A stretch of 64,000 nt of DNA from Rhizobium subbaraonis (GTDB lineage Bacteria > Pseudomonadota > Alphaproteobacteria > Rhizobiales > Rhizobiaceae): NCBI RefSeq assembly GCF_900220975.1, contig NZ_OBQD01000005.1, positions 139,447 through 203,446 on the forward strand. Direction: 5' to 3'. A program made the translations under genes and the position numbers. This document shows, piece by piece, positions 26,945-36,672 of this stretch; positions within the stretch are counted from its first letter, which is position 1, and every line of letters begins with the position of its first letter. The notes below the pieces were generated by a model. The model was not told the DNA's origin. It was given only the letters and a program-made list of their open reading frames with translations, and did no database searches.

Positions 26945-27475
26945 TCAGTTGACGGAGGTCAGCGTCATCGAAGTGCCGGTGGCGGCGATGTTGAGGCCGA
27001 GCTGGCCGGTCACGCTGATCGTCTGCAGATGGATGGATCCGGAGGTGCCGCCGACAAGGATGTTGGCGCCGACGCCCGCGCCGACGGTCGCTTCAGCGGT
27101 CGCGCCCTGGTAGATGCCGGCAAGGGAACCGTCGTGATATCCGGCGGTCGGTGCGAGGACGGCCCACACAAGACGACCGCGCGTGGTGAAGCCGAGATCG
27201 ACGCCCAGCTTGCGGATTTCGCCGCGATAGTGATCGACGGGTTCGCTGCCCATCGTGGTCACGAAGGCGCAATCCACTTCCTTGGCCGATCCGAGGACAT
27301 AGCCGGCGCCGCCGCCGATCGAGCATTCGAGGTAGCCGATCCGTACGCCGTCGCGCGCGCCCGATTGCACGACGACCGGTGCGTCGGGCTTGACCATGTC
27401 GGCCGCGCGCGCGCCAGAAACACCGGTGGCGACAACGCTGATCGTGCTCAGGGCAACGGCAATAAACTTCTTCAT
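26945..27475 (-). CDS. DUF992 family exported protein
   Basis: This 176-residue protein has a signal peptide (MKKFIAVALSTISVVATGVSGARA, cleavage near residue 24) and a DUF992 domain typical of Rhizobiales: VRIGYLECSIGGGAGYVLGSAKEVDCAF, the DHYRGEIRKLGVDLGF block and a glycine-rich C-terminus. The pair of cysteines may form a disulfide in the periplasm. Function is unknown; it is possibly an outer-membrane-associated beta-rich protein. Confidence 0.87.
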   Translation of the reverse strand: MKKFIAVALSTISVVATGVSGARAADMVKPDAPVVVQSGARDGVRIGYLECSIGGGAGYVLGSAKEVDCAFVTTMGSEPVDHYRGEIRKLGVDLGFTTRGRLVWAVLAPTAGYHDGSLAGIYQGATAEATVGAGVGANILVGGTSGSIHLQTISVTGQLGLNIAATGTSMTLTSVN

Positions 27476-27992
27476 TTCATTCTCTCCTGTTTCGGCAACG
27501 CGTTGATGGCGCGCCGTTATTCGATGCGTGTGGTTCGACGACAGGAACGCGGCTCATTGGCGCGAGGTTCCCTGGAAGGCGAATCCGACGCCTCACTCGT
27601 CGCTTCGCATTGAGGCGTTTCGACGGCACCGGGAGCGAGCATCGACGGGATACAACCTGGTGCAGAGAGGGCCTGGGAACGCTCCAGTCGAAATCGGTCT
27701 TTTCCCAGATTGATAAGTCGAAGCTCTCGTGCACGCTTGTACGAATGCCGTCTTTTCACCCATCTGCAAATATATCCACGCGGGTGGCAGGGCTATGGTT
27801 TGATTAAAGTTTTCATTAACTATGATTCAAATCTGTTCGTCTGTTGCAGCGTTTCCCCGTCGCGACGTTCGCATTTTTGCCATTTTGAGGTCATGATTAA
27901 TATATTGTTTTGATCAGGCGGGTATCGAACGACCGATCGCAGGGCAGGCGATCTTCTACGGAATTCCGACGGGGACTAGCGGCGTGGGACAT
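27476..27992. other. Long divergent intergenic region between DUF992 and rlpA
   Basis: About 517 bases without a supported gene. It contains an A/T-rich tract at 27800-27830 and another at 27890-27915, unlike the surrounding sequence, which suggests promoter regions for one or both flanking genes. No tRNA or clear hairpin was found. Two TTAA tetramers at 27804 and 27816 are spaced 8 bases rather than the 7 of a CtrA site. Confidence 0.5.
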
Positions 27993-29012
27993 ATGAATCG
28001 CGGTATTTTCTTGGCCGGCACGCGCACGGCTATCCGTCTTGCGGCCATCCCGGCCATGTGCGTCGGCCTTGCGGCCTGCAACACGACCGGCGAAACGGCG
28101 AAGAAGGCGGGTCGCAGCAAGGAATATTTCGCCGAGTCCGAATACGGCGTGAAAGCTAGCCCGAGGGTGGTGCGGGAAGGGCAACCGGTGCCGAAGGGCG
28201 GCGGTCGCTACCAGGTTGGTCAGCCCTATGTCGTGCGTGGCAAGTGGTACACGCCGAAGGAAGATCCGAATTACAACAAGACCGGTCTCGCCTCGTGGTA
28301 CGGCTCGGCGTTTCATGGTCGTTACACCGCCAACGGCGAAGTCTATGACAAGTACCACCTGTCTGCCGCCCATCCTACGTTCCCGCTGCCGAGCTACGCC
28401 CGCGTCACCAATCTGGAAAACGGCTCGTCCGTCATCGTGCGCGTAAACGATCGCGGGCCGTACTCGAAAGGCCGCATCATCGACGTATCCTCCAAGGCGG
28501 CAGAGATGCTGGACGTGAAGGGGAAGGGCACGGCGAATGTCCGCGTGCAGTATGTCGGCAAGGCGCCGCTCGACGGCCACGACATGCCGTTCCTGATGGC
28601 ATCCTACGTGCCGAAGGGCGCCCGTGGCCCCGCCGTCAATCCCGGCGGCCAGATCGCGACCGGCGTAATGGTCGCGTCCGCCGCCCCGATGTCGGAAAGC
28701 TTTGCAGCCGCCGTTCCGACCTTTGCCGAACGCAGCGCCGAGCCTTCGTCCTCCAGCATGACCGCGCTTGCCGCAGAAGCGCCGGAAACGCCCGCTTTCA
28801 CGACGATGGGGCAGTTCGTGATGTTGCCGGAAATCGGCCCCGTTCCACGCGAACGACCTGAGTCGGGTTCGGGGTACGATCCGGGCTTTGCCGCAGCATA
28901 TGCCCCCGATGCTGCCGAGCCTTCCGCGGCCGCTGCCTTCGACGCCATCCTTCGGCGCGACGGCTCCATGATCCTGCTGTCGCGACCGGCCGGGCCGGAA
29001 ACAAGAAGCTGA
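27993..29012 (+). CDS. rlpA: RlpA-like septal ring lytic transglycosylase lipoprotein
   Basis: This 339-residue lipoprotein (signal IRLAAIPAMCVGLAAC, lipidated Cys about residue 29) carries the double-psi beta-barrel of RlpA: GLASWYGSAFHGRYTANGE, SYARVTNLENGSSVIVRVNDRGPY and GRIIDVSSKAAEMLDV. The Asp of NDRGP and the HGR..NGE segment match the RlpA active site. RlpA acts on peptidoglycan strands lacking stem peptides. The C-terminal 120 residues are low complexity and no SPOR domain is visible. A GTG at 27984 is in frame; ATG at 27993 has a GGGA ahead of it. It begins a run with the PBP5-like gene, tmk and holB. Confidence 0.88.
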   Translation: MNRGIFLAGTRTAIRLAAIPAMCVGLAACNTTGETAKKAGRSKEYFAESEYGVKASPRVVREGQPVPKGGGRYQVGQPYVVRGKWYTPKEDPNYNKTGLASWYGSAFHGRYTANGEVYDKYHLSAAHPTFPLPSYARVTNLENGSSVIVRVNDRGPYSKGRIIDVSSKAAEMLDVKGKGTANVRVQYVGKAPLDGHDMPFLMASYVPKGARGPAVNPGGQIATGVMVASAAPMSESFAAAVPTFAERSAEPSSSSMTALAAEAPETPAFTTMGQFVMLPEIGPVPRERPESGSGYDPGFAAAYAPDAAEPSAAAAFDAILRRDGSMILLSRPAGPETRS

Positions 29013-29184
29013 GGGAAGAGGCCCTCCGCCGCTTGCCGAACGGGTCGAGGTGTAGGACGCTGATGCGGTCGCGACCTTTCAGATTCGCCCCTGACGCTGT
29101 GGACCTGGGACTTTACGCATGTCGTCAGAAAGACCGCTGAACCGGTTTGGGCGACATGCTTCAGGACGGTCTGAGGGAGATTAC

Positions 29185-30345
29185 ATGTCCTTGCGCTCAC
29201 TCGCCGCCTTCCTTGTCTGCCTGTTGGTGCCCCTTTGCGCGCTTGCCCAGGCACCGGCATCCAGCGCTTTCGACACCAAGGCGAAGCAGGCGTTCCTGAT
29301 CGATGGCAGCACCGGCACCATCCTGTTTTCGCGTCGCGAAGACGAGACGGTTGCCGCGGCCTCGCTGGCGAAGGCAATGACGCTGGCCGTCGTCTTCAAG
29401 GCGCTGCGTGCAGGAGAGATCGGCCTCGACACGACCTATCCCGTATCGGAACATGCCTGGCGCACGGGCGGCGCGCCCTCTGGCACGGCGACCATGTTCG
29501 CGGCGCTGAAGTCGCAGGTGCGCGTCGAGGATCTGGTCCGCGGTGTCGCAGTCCAGGCCGCAAACGACGCGTGTATCATCCTTGCAGAAGGCATGACCGG
29601 ATCCGAGGGGGCGTTCGCAACCCGGATGAACGAGAATGCGAGGGCGCTGGGGCTCACAAGCTCGCATTTTGCCAACGCCACAGGGCTGCCCGATCCCGGA
29701 AATCGCGTCAGCATGCGCGATATGGTGACGCTGGCGCGCCATCTCCAGCAGAGCTATCCGGAATTCTATCGCTACTACGTCGAGCCGGAATTCGAGTGGA
29801 ACCGGATCAAGCAGCGCAACCGCAACCCGCTTGTTTCGATGAAAATCGGCGCAGACGGGCTGGTGATGGGATTTGCCGAGGACGCCGGATACGGGCTCGT
29901 CGCTTCCGTGGAGCGGGACGGGCGCAGGCTTTTTCTGGCGATGAGCGGCCTTTCGAGCGACAAGGAACGGCTTGACGAGGCCCGGCGCATCATCGACTGG
30001 GGAATGACGGCGTTTGTGACGAAGACGCTCTTCAAGGCGGGCGAGACGGTGGCGGAGGCCAGCGTTTACGGCGGCAACAGCGGCAGGGTGACGTTGGTGA
30101 CGCCGCAGAACGTAGACGTGCTTCTTCCCGTCGACAATGCCGAGCGCCTGTCGGCACGCGTCGTCTATTCCTGGCCCTTGCGCGCGCCAGTTGCGCCCGG
30201 CCAGCAGGTCGGCGTGCTGAGGGTCTGGAACGGCGATCGATTCCTGCGGGAGGTGCCGCTCGAGACGGCGGGTGCGGTCGAGGTGGGAACGCTGACGCGC
30301 CGAGCGCGGGATGCCTTGCAGGAACTGCTGTTCTTCTGGCTGTAA
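29185..30345 (+). CDS. PBP5-like (D-alanyl-D-alanine carboxypeptidase family) protein with degenerate motifs
   Basis: This 386-residue protein has a signal peptide (SLAAFLVCLLVPLCALA), a peptidase S11 domain, a PBP5-type C-terminal beta domain and an amphipathic tail (ARDALQELLFFWL) as expected for membrane anchoring. The nucleophile motif SLAK is intact (Ser60, Lys63). The SxN motif reads AAN (125-127) and the KTG motif reads VMG (227-229, in ADGLVMGFAEDAGYG). Two of the three active-site motifs are thus altered, so carboxypeptidase activity is doubtful. The start at 29185 is set by GAGGGAG nine bases ahead. It follows rlpA and precedes tmk, a conserved rhizobial order. Confidence 0.85.
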   Translation: MSLRSLAAFLVCLLVPLCALAQAPASSAFDTKAKQAFLIDGSTGTILFSRREDETVAAASLAKAMTLAVVFKALRAGEIGLDTTYPVSEHAWRTGGAPSGTATMFAALKSQVRVEDLVRGVAVQAANDACIILAEGMTGSEGAFATRMNENARALGLTSSHFANATGLPDPGNRVSMRDMVTLARHLQQSYPEFYRYYVEPEFEWNRIKQRNRNPLVSMKIGADGLVMGFAEDAGYGLVASVERDGRRLFLAMSGLSSDKERLDEARRIIDWGMTAFVTKTLFKAGETVAEASVYGGNSGRVTLVTPQNVDVLLPVDNAERLSARVVYSWPLRAPVAPGQQVGVLRVWNGDRFLREVPLETAGAVEVGTLTRRARDALQELLFFWL

Positions 30346-30600
30346 TAGTAAGGGCCGAGGGGGTATTCGCCGGAGGCGTTTTCCCGGCATAGCCCCGTAA
30401 ATCGATTTTCCGTTGACGCCGATTTGGTCTACTAAGGCGCGGCGTTGTCTTCCGGATTCGTGATCGACGCCCCAGTTTTTGAACAGGTGGGCATGGTCGT
30501 CGCAAAATCGCTGCACACGATCGCGCGACATGCTCTATTGGGTGGAATTGGCCTGCAAGGGCGCTGACCGGCATTGGCGCCGGACGATAGAAGGTCGGGT

Positions 30601-31290
30601 TTGGCTGGTTTGAGCGGATTGTTCATAACGTTCGAGGGCGGCGAGGGGGCCGGTAAGTCCACCCAGATCCGATTGCTTGCGCAAGCGCTTCGTGAACGCG
30701 GCCACAGCGTCGTCCTGACACGCGAGCCGGGCGGGTCGCCGGGTGCAGAAGCGGTTCGGCACGTGATCCTTTCGGGTGCCGCGGAGCATTTCGGCACGCG
30801 GATGGAGGCGTTGCTTTTTGCCGCCGCCCGCAGCGACCACGTCGAGGAGGTCATCCGTCCGGCTCTGCGTGCGGGCAAGGTCGTGCTCTGCGACCGCTTT
30901 GTGGATTCGTCGCGCGTCTATCAGGGCATCACCGGGAACCTGGAACCGGATTTCGTCGAACGACTGCAGCGTGTCGCGGTGAACGGCGTGATGCCGGATT
31001 GCACGCTGATCCTGGACCTGCCGGCCGCCATCGGGCTGGAGCGGGCCCGTCAGCGCGCCGAAGGCCCGATCGACAGCGAACCGGACCGCTTCGAGAAGGA
31101 AGAGATCCAAACCCACGAAAAGCGCCGCGAGGCGTTTCTCGATCTCGCCGACCGCGAGCCACTGCGGTGCCGGGTGATCGATGCAACGCAAGCGCGCGAG
31201 GACATCGCACGCCAGGTGCTTGCCACGGTGGAACCGCTGCTGCCGTTGTCGCGGCGCGAGCGGCCGGCCATCCCGGAGGATGCGAGTTGA
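30601..31290 (+). CDS. tmk: Thymidylate kinase
   Basis: Tmk phosphorylates dTMP to dTDP. This 229-residue protein has the P-loop [11 protein letters not shown], the DRFVDSS segment, [10 protein letters not shown], and a lid region rich in Arg (ERARQRAEG). No ATG is suitably placed; TTG at 30601, with AAGG nine bases ahead, leads straight into the conserved FITFEGGEG, and a more distant TTG at 30574 is the alternative. The stop overlaps the start of holB. Confidence 0.94.
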   Translation: MAGLSGLFITFEGGEGAGKSTQIRLLAQALRERGHSVVLTREPGGSPGAEAVRHVILSGAAEHFGTRMEALLFAAARSDHVEEVIRPALRAGKVVLCDRFVDSSRVYQGITGNLEPDFVERLQRVAVNGVMPDCTLILDLPAAIGLERARQRAEGPIDSEPDRFEKEEIQTHEKRREAFLDLADREPLRCRVIDATQAREDIARQVLATVEPLLPLSRRERPAIPEDAS

Positions 31291-32324
31291 GTGCGGAGCA
31301 GACGGGCGTGCTCGACGGCGCGGTTGCGCCTGCCGAGCAGACGCGCCTTTTCGGTCATGACGAAGCTGCGGCCTTCCTCGCCCAATCCTATCGATCGGGC
31401 AAGGGGCATCATGCGATCCTGATCGAGGGGCCGGAGGGCATCGGCAAGGCGACGCTGGCGTTCCGCTTCGCTCATCACATCCTTTCGTATCCCGATCCGC
31501 GCACGGCGCCGGAGACGATGGCGGATCCCGACCCTTCATCGCCCCTCGGCCGGCAGATTGCCTCCGGCGCGTCGCACAATCTGCTTCATCTGTCCCGGCC
31601 GGTGGACGAGAAAACGGGCAAGATGCGCGCGGCAATCACGGTCGACGAGGTGAGGCGGGCCGGGAAATTCTTCTCGCAGACGTCCGGCACCGGCGGCTGG
31701 CGCATCGTCATCATCGACCCCGCCGACGATCTGAACCGGAACGCTGCGAACGCGATCCTGAAGATTCTGGAAGAGCCGCCACGCAATGCGCTCTTCCTGG
31801 TTCTGACGCATGCGCCGGGCAAGCTCCTGCCGACGATCCGGTCGCGCTGCCTTCCCTTGAGCCTTTCGCCCCTGCCGGAGCACGAATTGGCGCAGGCTCT
31901 GGACAGCCTCGGTGTAACGCTGCCCGCCGACCAGACGGGACGGGTGCTTGCCGCCGCCGGAGGTAGTGTGGCCACGGCGCTGAAGCTGATCAACTACGGT
32001 GGCTTCGACATTCTCGAGGCCTTCAGGGCGATCGTGTCGCAGGCGGGGGCTGCGCCGCGCAAGGACGTGCACAAGCTGGCAGACGTTTTGGCTGCGCGGG
32101 ACGGCGATACGCTCTACGACTTCTTTTGCAGCCAGGCCGTCGATCATGTGGTGGAAAAGGCGAGGGCTGCGGGAATAGCCGGCGACGTCGTCGCCGCCGA
32201 GCGGACGGCACGGCTCGTGTCCTCCCTGTCGGAAAAGATCAACGTGGCCGCAGCCTACAACCTCGACCGAAAGCAGACGGTCATCGAGGTACTCGACGAG
32301 ATTGCGCTGCAGGCAGGCGGCTGA
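31287..32324 (+). CDS. holB: DNA polymerase III delta' subunit
   Basis: This 345-residue clamp-loader subunit shows the AAA+ features of delta': [38 protein letters not shown] (modified P-loop), [43 protein letters not shown] (SRC motif) and a C-terminal helical domain. The start is TTG at 31287, overlapping the tmk stop in a TTGA arrangement, with GGAGGA seven bases before. Tmk and HolB are coupled in many bacteria. Confidence 0.93.
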   Translation: MSAEQTGVLDGAVAPAEQTRLFGHDEAAAFLAQSYRSGKGHHAILIEGPEGIGKATLAFRFAHHILSYPDPRTAPETMADPDPSSPLGRQIASGASHNLLHLSRPVDEKTGKMRAAITVDEVRRAGKFFSQTSGTGGWRIVIIDPADDLNRNAANAILKILEEPPRNALFLVLTHAPGKLLPTIRSRCLPLSLSPLPEHELAQALDSLGVTLPADQTGRVLAAAGGSVATALKLINYGGFDILEAFRAIVSQAGAAPRKDVHKLADVLAARDGDTLYDFFCSQAVDHVVEKARAAGIAGDVVAAERTARLVSSLSEKINVAAAYNLDRKQTVIEVLDEIALQAGG

Positions 32325-32331
32325 TCGCCCT

Positions 32332-33132
32332 TCAGGCGAAGACGAGCTTCGATCCGACCAGCGCCAGCGTGACTGCCAGCATCACACTGACGAACCGTTC
32401 GGAAAGGCGCGGAGAAATGTGGCTGCCGATCACGATGCCGGGAATGGAGCCCAGCAGGAGCGATGCCAGCAGCATCCAGTCGACTTCACCGATCACCCAG
32501 TAGCCAACGCCGGCAACGAAGGTCAGCGGCACGGCGTGCACGATGTCAGAACCGACGATTTCCCGCACCGCAAGGCTCGGATAGAGCGCCAGCAGCACCG
32601 TGACGCCGAGCGCTCCGGCGCCGACCGACGTGAGCGTGACGAGGATGCCGATCGTGAGGCCGAGAACGATGGTGAGAATTCCGACGGTTGCGGGATCGAC
32701 ACTCTTCTTCGTCCGCCTGATGTCGCCGATCTTTTCTATGATCCGGCGACGAAACAGCAGAAGAACCGAAGTGAGGATCAGCATGTAACCGAGCGCCATG
32801 GTGATTGTGCCGACGGCTGCCACGCTCTTGCGGTCGATGCCCGAGATCAGCCAGAGGGTGACCGCTGCGGCGGGAAGGCTGCCGGCCGCCAACCTGCCGA
32901 CGACGCGCCAGTCGACCGTCTTGTTGCGGCCGTGCACGGCAGTTCCCGCGGTCTTGGTGATGGCGGCATAGAGGAGATCGGTGCCGACAGCGGTGACGGG
33001 ATGAACGCCGAAAAAGAGAACGAGGAGCGGCGTCATCAGCGAACCGCCACCGACGCCGGTTATACCGACGAGAAGTCCAACAAAGAAGCCTGAGACAGAG
33101 AAGAGCGGATTGAACGAATTCCAGAGATCCAA
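32332..33132 (-). CDS. TauE/SafE family permease (sulfite exporter-like)
   Basis: This 266-residue integral membrane protein has about eight hydrophobic segments and the two TauE/SafE half-repeats, the first with [24 protein letters not shown] and the second with [19 protein letters not shown]. The family exports or imports sulfur- and carbon-containing anions; the substrate here is unknown. A longer frame runs to 33234, but TTG at 33132, with AAGGAAG just ahead, gives the usual family N-terminus. It converges with holB (stops 7 bases apart) and diverges from metG. Confidence 0.85.
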   Translation of the reverse strand: MDLWNSFNPLFSVSGFFVGLLVGITGVGGGSLMTPLLVLFFGVHPVTAVGTDLLYAAITKTAGTAVHGRNKTVDWRVVGRLAAGSLPAAAVTLWLISGIDRKSVAAVGTITMALGYMLILTSVLLLFRRRIIEKIGDIRRTKKSVDPATVGILTIVLGLTIGILVTLTSVGAGALGVTVLLALYPSLAVREIVGSDIVHAVPLTFVAGVGYWVIGEVDWMLLASLLLGSIPGIVIGSHISPRLSERFVSVMLAVTLALVGSKLVFA

Positions 33133-33348
33133 ACAGTGCTTCCTTACGGTTCCGAGCGCTTTCGACGATCTTCGGTTCGAAACCTCACGAGTCTGAGACA
33201 TAAGGCGGTTAATGGCGGCGGCGGCCGGTGTCAAGCGGTGGCGTGTTGCCTGTGGGGCAGGTCAGGCGCGCAAACTTGCTGTTTCCCAATTTGCCTGCAT
33301 GCGGTAATAGCTGCCACCATCACAAGAAAAGACAGGCAAAGCTTCGCC

Positions 33349-34899
33349 ATGAGAGATAACTCGCCCTTCTATATCACCACGGCCATCGCCTACCCGAACG
33401 GCAAGCCACATATCGGTCATGCCTACGAGTTGATCGCGACGGATGCCGTGGCCCGCTACCAGCGGCTGGACGGGCGCGACGTGTTCTTCCTGACGGGGAC
33501 CGACGAGCATGGCCAGAAGATGCAGCAGACTGCGCGCAAGGAGGGGATTTCCGCCCAGGAGCTCGCCGACCGCAACACGGCCGAATTCCAGAACATGGCA
33601 GTCCTGCTGAATGCGTCGAACGACGATTTTATCCGCACGACCGAGAAGCGCCACCACGAAGCCAGCCAGATCATCTGGAAGCGCATGGCCGCCGCCGGCG
33701 ACATTTACAAGGACAGCTATTCCGGCTGGTACTCCGTCCGCGACGAGGCCTACTACCAGGAGGGCGAGACGGAGTTGCGCGACGACGGCGTGCGGTACGG
33801 TCCGCAGGGGACGCCGGTTGAATGGGTCGAGGAGGAAAGCTACTTCTTCCGTCTGTCCGACTATCAGGACCGGCTGCTGAAGCTCTATGAGGACAATCCC
33901 GACTTCATCGGGCCTGCAGAGCGCCGCAACGAGGTCGTGTCGTTCGTAAAGTCGGGGCTGAAAGATCTCTCCGTATCGCGCACGACCTTCGACTGGGGTA
34001 TCAAGGTGCCGGACGATCCGGCGCACGTCATGTATGTCTGGGTCGACGCGCTGACCAACTACATCACCGCGACCGGCTATCTCAGCGATCCGGAAGGACC
34101 GCGCGCGAAATACTGGCCGGCCGACATCCACATGATCGGCAAGGACATCATCCGTTTCCACGCGGTCTACTGGCCGGCTTTCCTTATGTCGGCGGGCCTG
34201 CCGTTGCCCAAGCGCGTCTTCGCGCACGGCTTCCTTCTCAACAAGGGTGAGAAGATGTCGAAGTCGCTCGGCAACGTGGTCGATCCGGTCAATCTCGTCG
34301 AGCACTTCGGCCTCGACCAGATCCGCTACTTCCTGCTGCGCGAAGTCTCCTTCGGCCAGGACGGCAGCTACAGCGAGGAGGGGATCGCAACGCGAATCAA
34401 CTCCGACCTCGCCAACGGCATCGGTAATCTGGCGAGCCGTTCGCTGTCGATGATCGTCAGGAACTGTGACGGCAAGATCCCCGCCTGCGGACCGCTGAAC
34501 GAGGCGGATCGGGCGATGCTGGCTTCTGCCGATGCCCTGCATTCTGTCACCCGTGACGAGATGGGCAAGCTGATGATCCACCGAGCACTGGCGGCGATCA
34601 TCGCCGTCGTGTCGGAAGCCGACCGTTACTTCGCCGGCGAGGCGCCGTGGGCGTTGAAGAAGACCGACCCGGAGCGGATGGGCACCGTGCTCTACGTGAC
34701 GGCCGAAGTCGTCCGCCAGATCGCCATCCTGCTGCAGCCGTTCATGCCCGTTTCCGCCGGCAAGCTGCTGGATCTGGTCGCCGCACCGGCCGACAAGCGG
34801 GACTTTGCCGCCCTCGGTGAAGCCGGACGCCTTGTCAGCGGCACGCCGCTTGAGGCCCCGGCACCTGTCTTCCCGCGCTACGTGGCTCCGGAGGCTTGA
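33349..34899 (+). CDS. metG: Methionyl-tRNA synthetase
   Basis: This 516-residue class I synthetase charges tRNA-Met. The HIGH signature is HIGH at 21-24 (KPHIGHAYE) and KMSKS is at about 302-306 ([10 protein letters not shown]). The WFVD-like motif reads [10 protein letters not shown], and the anticodon-binding helices follow ([17 protein letters not shown]). It lacks the C4 zinc knuckle of the E. coli enzyme and the C-terminal dimer domain, as in the short form common in alphaproteobacteria. It heads a metG-tatD-MBL group. Confidence 0.97.
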   Translation: MRDNSPFYITTAIAYPNGKPHIGHAYELIATDAVARYQRLDGRDVFFLTGTDEHGQKMQQTARKEGISAQELADRNTAEFQNMAVLLNASNDDFIRTTEKRHHEASQIIWKRMAAAGDIYKDSYSGWYSVRDEAYYQEGETELRDDGVRYGPQGTPVEWVEEESYFFRLSDYQDRLLKLYEDNPDFIGPAERRNEVVSFVKSGLKDLSVSRTTFDWGIKVPDDPAHVMYVWVDALTNYITATGYLSDPEGPRAKYWPADIHMIGKDIIRFHAVYWPAFLMSAGLPLPKRVFAHGFLLNKGEKMSKSLGNVVDPVNLVEHFGLDQIRYFLLREVSFGQDGSYSEEGIATRINSDLANGIGNLASRSLSMIVRNCDGKIPACGPLNEADRAMLASADALHSVTRDEMGKLMIHRALAAIIAVVSEADRYFAGEAPWALKKTDPERMGTVLYVTAEVVRQIAILLQPFMPVSAGKLLDLVAAPADKRDFAALGEAGRLVSGTPLEAPAPVFPRYVAPEA

Positions 34900-34910
34900 G
34901 GGGCGGGCCG

Positions 34911-35690
34911 ATGCTGATCGATACCCATTGCCATCTGGACTTTCCCGACTTCGAGGCGGAGCGCGACGATATCGTCGCACGCGCCCATGCCGCCGGCGTC
35001 GCGCAGATGGTGACGATCTCGACGCGGGTCAGAAAGTTTCCGACGATTCTGGCGATTGCGGAAAAGTATCCGACGGTGTTCTGCTCGGTCGGCACACACC
35101 CGCACAATGCCGACGAGGAGCTGGACGTGAGCGTGGACGAGCTGGTCCGGCTGGCAGAGCATCCCCGTGTCGTGGCGATCGGCGAGGCGGGGCTCGACTA
35201 TTTCTACGACAACGCCCCGCGCGAGGCCCAGGCGCAGGGTCTGCGCAACCATATCGCCGCTGCCCGCATCACCGGCCTGCCGCTCGTCATACACAGCCGT
35301 TCGGCCGACGAGGACATGGCAGCGATCCTGACGGAGGAGACGGAAAAGGGTGCCTTTCCCTTCCTGCTCCATTGTTTTTCCTCCGGGCCGGAGCTCGCGC
35401 GGATCGGCGTCGAACTGGGCGGCTACGTTTCCTTTTCCGGGATCCTGACCTTCCCGAAATCCGAAGAGTTGCGCCAGATCGCAAAGACGGTGCCCGTGGA
35501 GCGCATGCTGGTGGAGACGGACGCGCCTTATCTGGCGCCGAAACCCTTCCGTGGCAAGCGCAACGAGCCGGCCTACGTGGCCCATACCGCCGCCGTCCTG
35601 GCGCAGACGCTCGGCATCGGCGAAGCAGAGATCGCGGCGATCACCACCGAAAATGCATTCCGCATCTTTTCCAAGATGCCGAGGGTCTGA
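34911..35690 (+). CDS. tatD: TatD family metal-dependent hydrolase
   Basis: This 259-residue TIM-barrel hydrolase has the family metal ligands: DTHCHLD (His6, His8), GEAGLDYFY (Glu), VIHSRSA (His), LHCFSSG (His) and ETDAPYLAP (Asp). TatD proteins have nuclease activity in vitro and roles in DNA turnover. The ATG at 34911 has GGGCGGG ahead of it and starts 11 bases after metG; a frame start at 34896 overlaps metG and adds only five residues. Confidence 0.93.
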   Translation: MLIDTHCHLDFPDFEAERDDIVARAHAAGVAQMVTISTRVRKFPTILAIAEKYPTVFCSVGTHPHNADEELDVSVDELVRLAEHPRVVAIGEAGLDYFYDNAPREAQAQGLRNHIAAARITGLPLVIHSRSADEDMAAILTEETEKGAFPFLLHCFSSGPELARIGVELGGYVSFSGILTFPKSEELRQIAKTVPVERMLVETDAPYLAPKPFRGKRNEPAYVAHTAAVLAQTLGIGEAEIAAITTENAFRIFSKMPRV

Positions 35691-35694
35691 AACC

Positions 35695-36546
35695 GTGATC
35701 CACACGCGCCGCTTCACCATTCTCGGCTGCGGATCATCCCCGGGCACGCCCAGGATCACCGGCGACTGGGGCGCTTGCGATCCGGGCAACCCGAAGAACC
35801 GCCGCACGCGGGCGGCGCTCTTGGTCGAACAGGTGGGGCCCGAAGGGCGCACGACGGTCGTGATAGACACCGGGCCGGACTTCCGCGAGCAGATGATTGC
35901 CGCGAAGGTCGGGCATATCGATGCCGTTCTCTATACCCATCCCCATGCCGACCACATTCACGGTATCGATGACATCCGTGGCTTCGTCGTCAACAACCAG
36001 AGCCGCATGCCGATCTGGGCGGACGTGTCGACGATGGCGCGCATCCGCGAGGGGTTTCCCTATTGTATCGAGACGCCGCCGGGCGGCTTCTATCCGCCTA
36101 TCGTGAGCGCCAACCTGATCGATCCGCCGGAAAGGCCCGTCGTCATCAACGGTGCGGGCGGGCCGATCAGCTTCCAGCCGCTTCTTCAGGTGCACGGCGC
36201 GATCCACTCGCTCGGCTTTCGCATCGGCGAAGTCGCCTACTGCACCGACGTCAGCGCCTTTCCAGAGGAGACCGCTGCCAGGCTCGGCGGACTCGACCTG
36301 CTGGTCATCGACGCGCTGCAATATCGCCCGCATGTCAGCCATTTCTCGCTCGGCCAGGCTCTTGAATGGATCGACAGGCTGAAACCGCGCCGGGCCGTTC
36401 TGACCCATATGCACGTGCCGCTCGACTACGATACCGTCATGCGCGAGACGCCGGACCATGTGGAGCCCGGCTACGACCAGCTTGCCATCGAGTTCGATGT
36501 GACCGAAGAGGTGAAAGCGTTGGCGGCAGCGGCAGCGGCGAACTGA
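35695..36546 (+). CDS. MBL-fold metal-dependent hydrolase (PhnP-like)
   Basis: This 283-residue metallo-beta-lactamase-fold protein has the HxHxDH metal motif (THPHADHIHGIDD), further ligands in LQVHGAIHSLGFR and AYCTDVSAF, and THMHVPLDYD near the end. This arrangement resembles the PhnP phosphodiesterase group. The start is GTG at 35695, four bases after the tatD stop. It follows metG and tatD in one transcript, a conserved rhizobial neighbourhood whose logic is unclear. Confidence 0.87.
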   Translation: MIHTRRFTILGCGSSPGTPRITGDWGACDPGNPKNRRTRAALLVEQVGPEGRTTVVIDTGPDFREQMIAAKVGHIDAVLYTHPHADHIHGIDDIRGFVVNNQSRMPIWADVSTMARIREGFPYCIETPPGGFYPPIVSANLIDPPERPVVINGAGGPISFQPLLQVHGAIHSLGFRIGEVAYCTDVSAFPEETAARLGGLDLLVIDALQYRPHVSHFSLGQALEWIDRLKPRRAVLTHMHVPLDYDTVMRETPDHVEPGYDQLAIEFDVTEEVKALAAAAAAN

Positions 36547-36599
36547 CCCCATCGCGCAGGATGCGCCGGGCACCTGTTTTGTTGCGAGACAGGACAAGC

Positions 36600-36624
36600 C
36601 ACGACGCACGGCTGTTGCGTCGTG
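36600..36624 (+). terminator. Stem-loop between the MBL hydrolase and purC
   Basis: Nine-base arms CACGACGCA/TGCGTCGTG enclose a 7-base loop in the convergent interval 36547-36672. There is no clean T run on either strand, so the call as a transcript end is tentative. Confidence 0.45.
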
Positions 36625-36672
36625 TGTGGATGCTTTACTTTATGATGTGTCCGTAACTATATGAATAAAATT

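Noticed and set aside
27804-27819. Two TTAA tetramers upstream of rlpA, possible CtrA site
   Set aside because: The spacing is 8 bases, while the CtrA consensus needs 7, and the flanking bases do not fit well.
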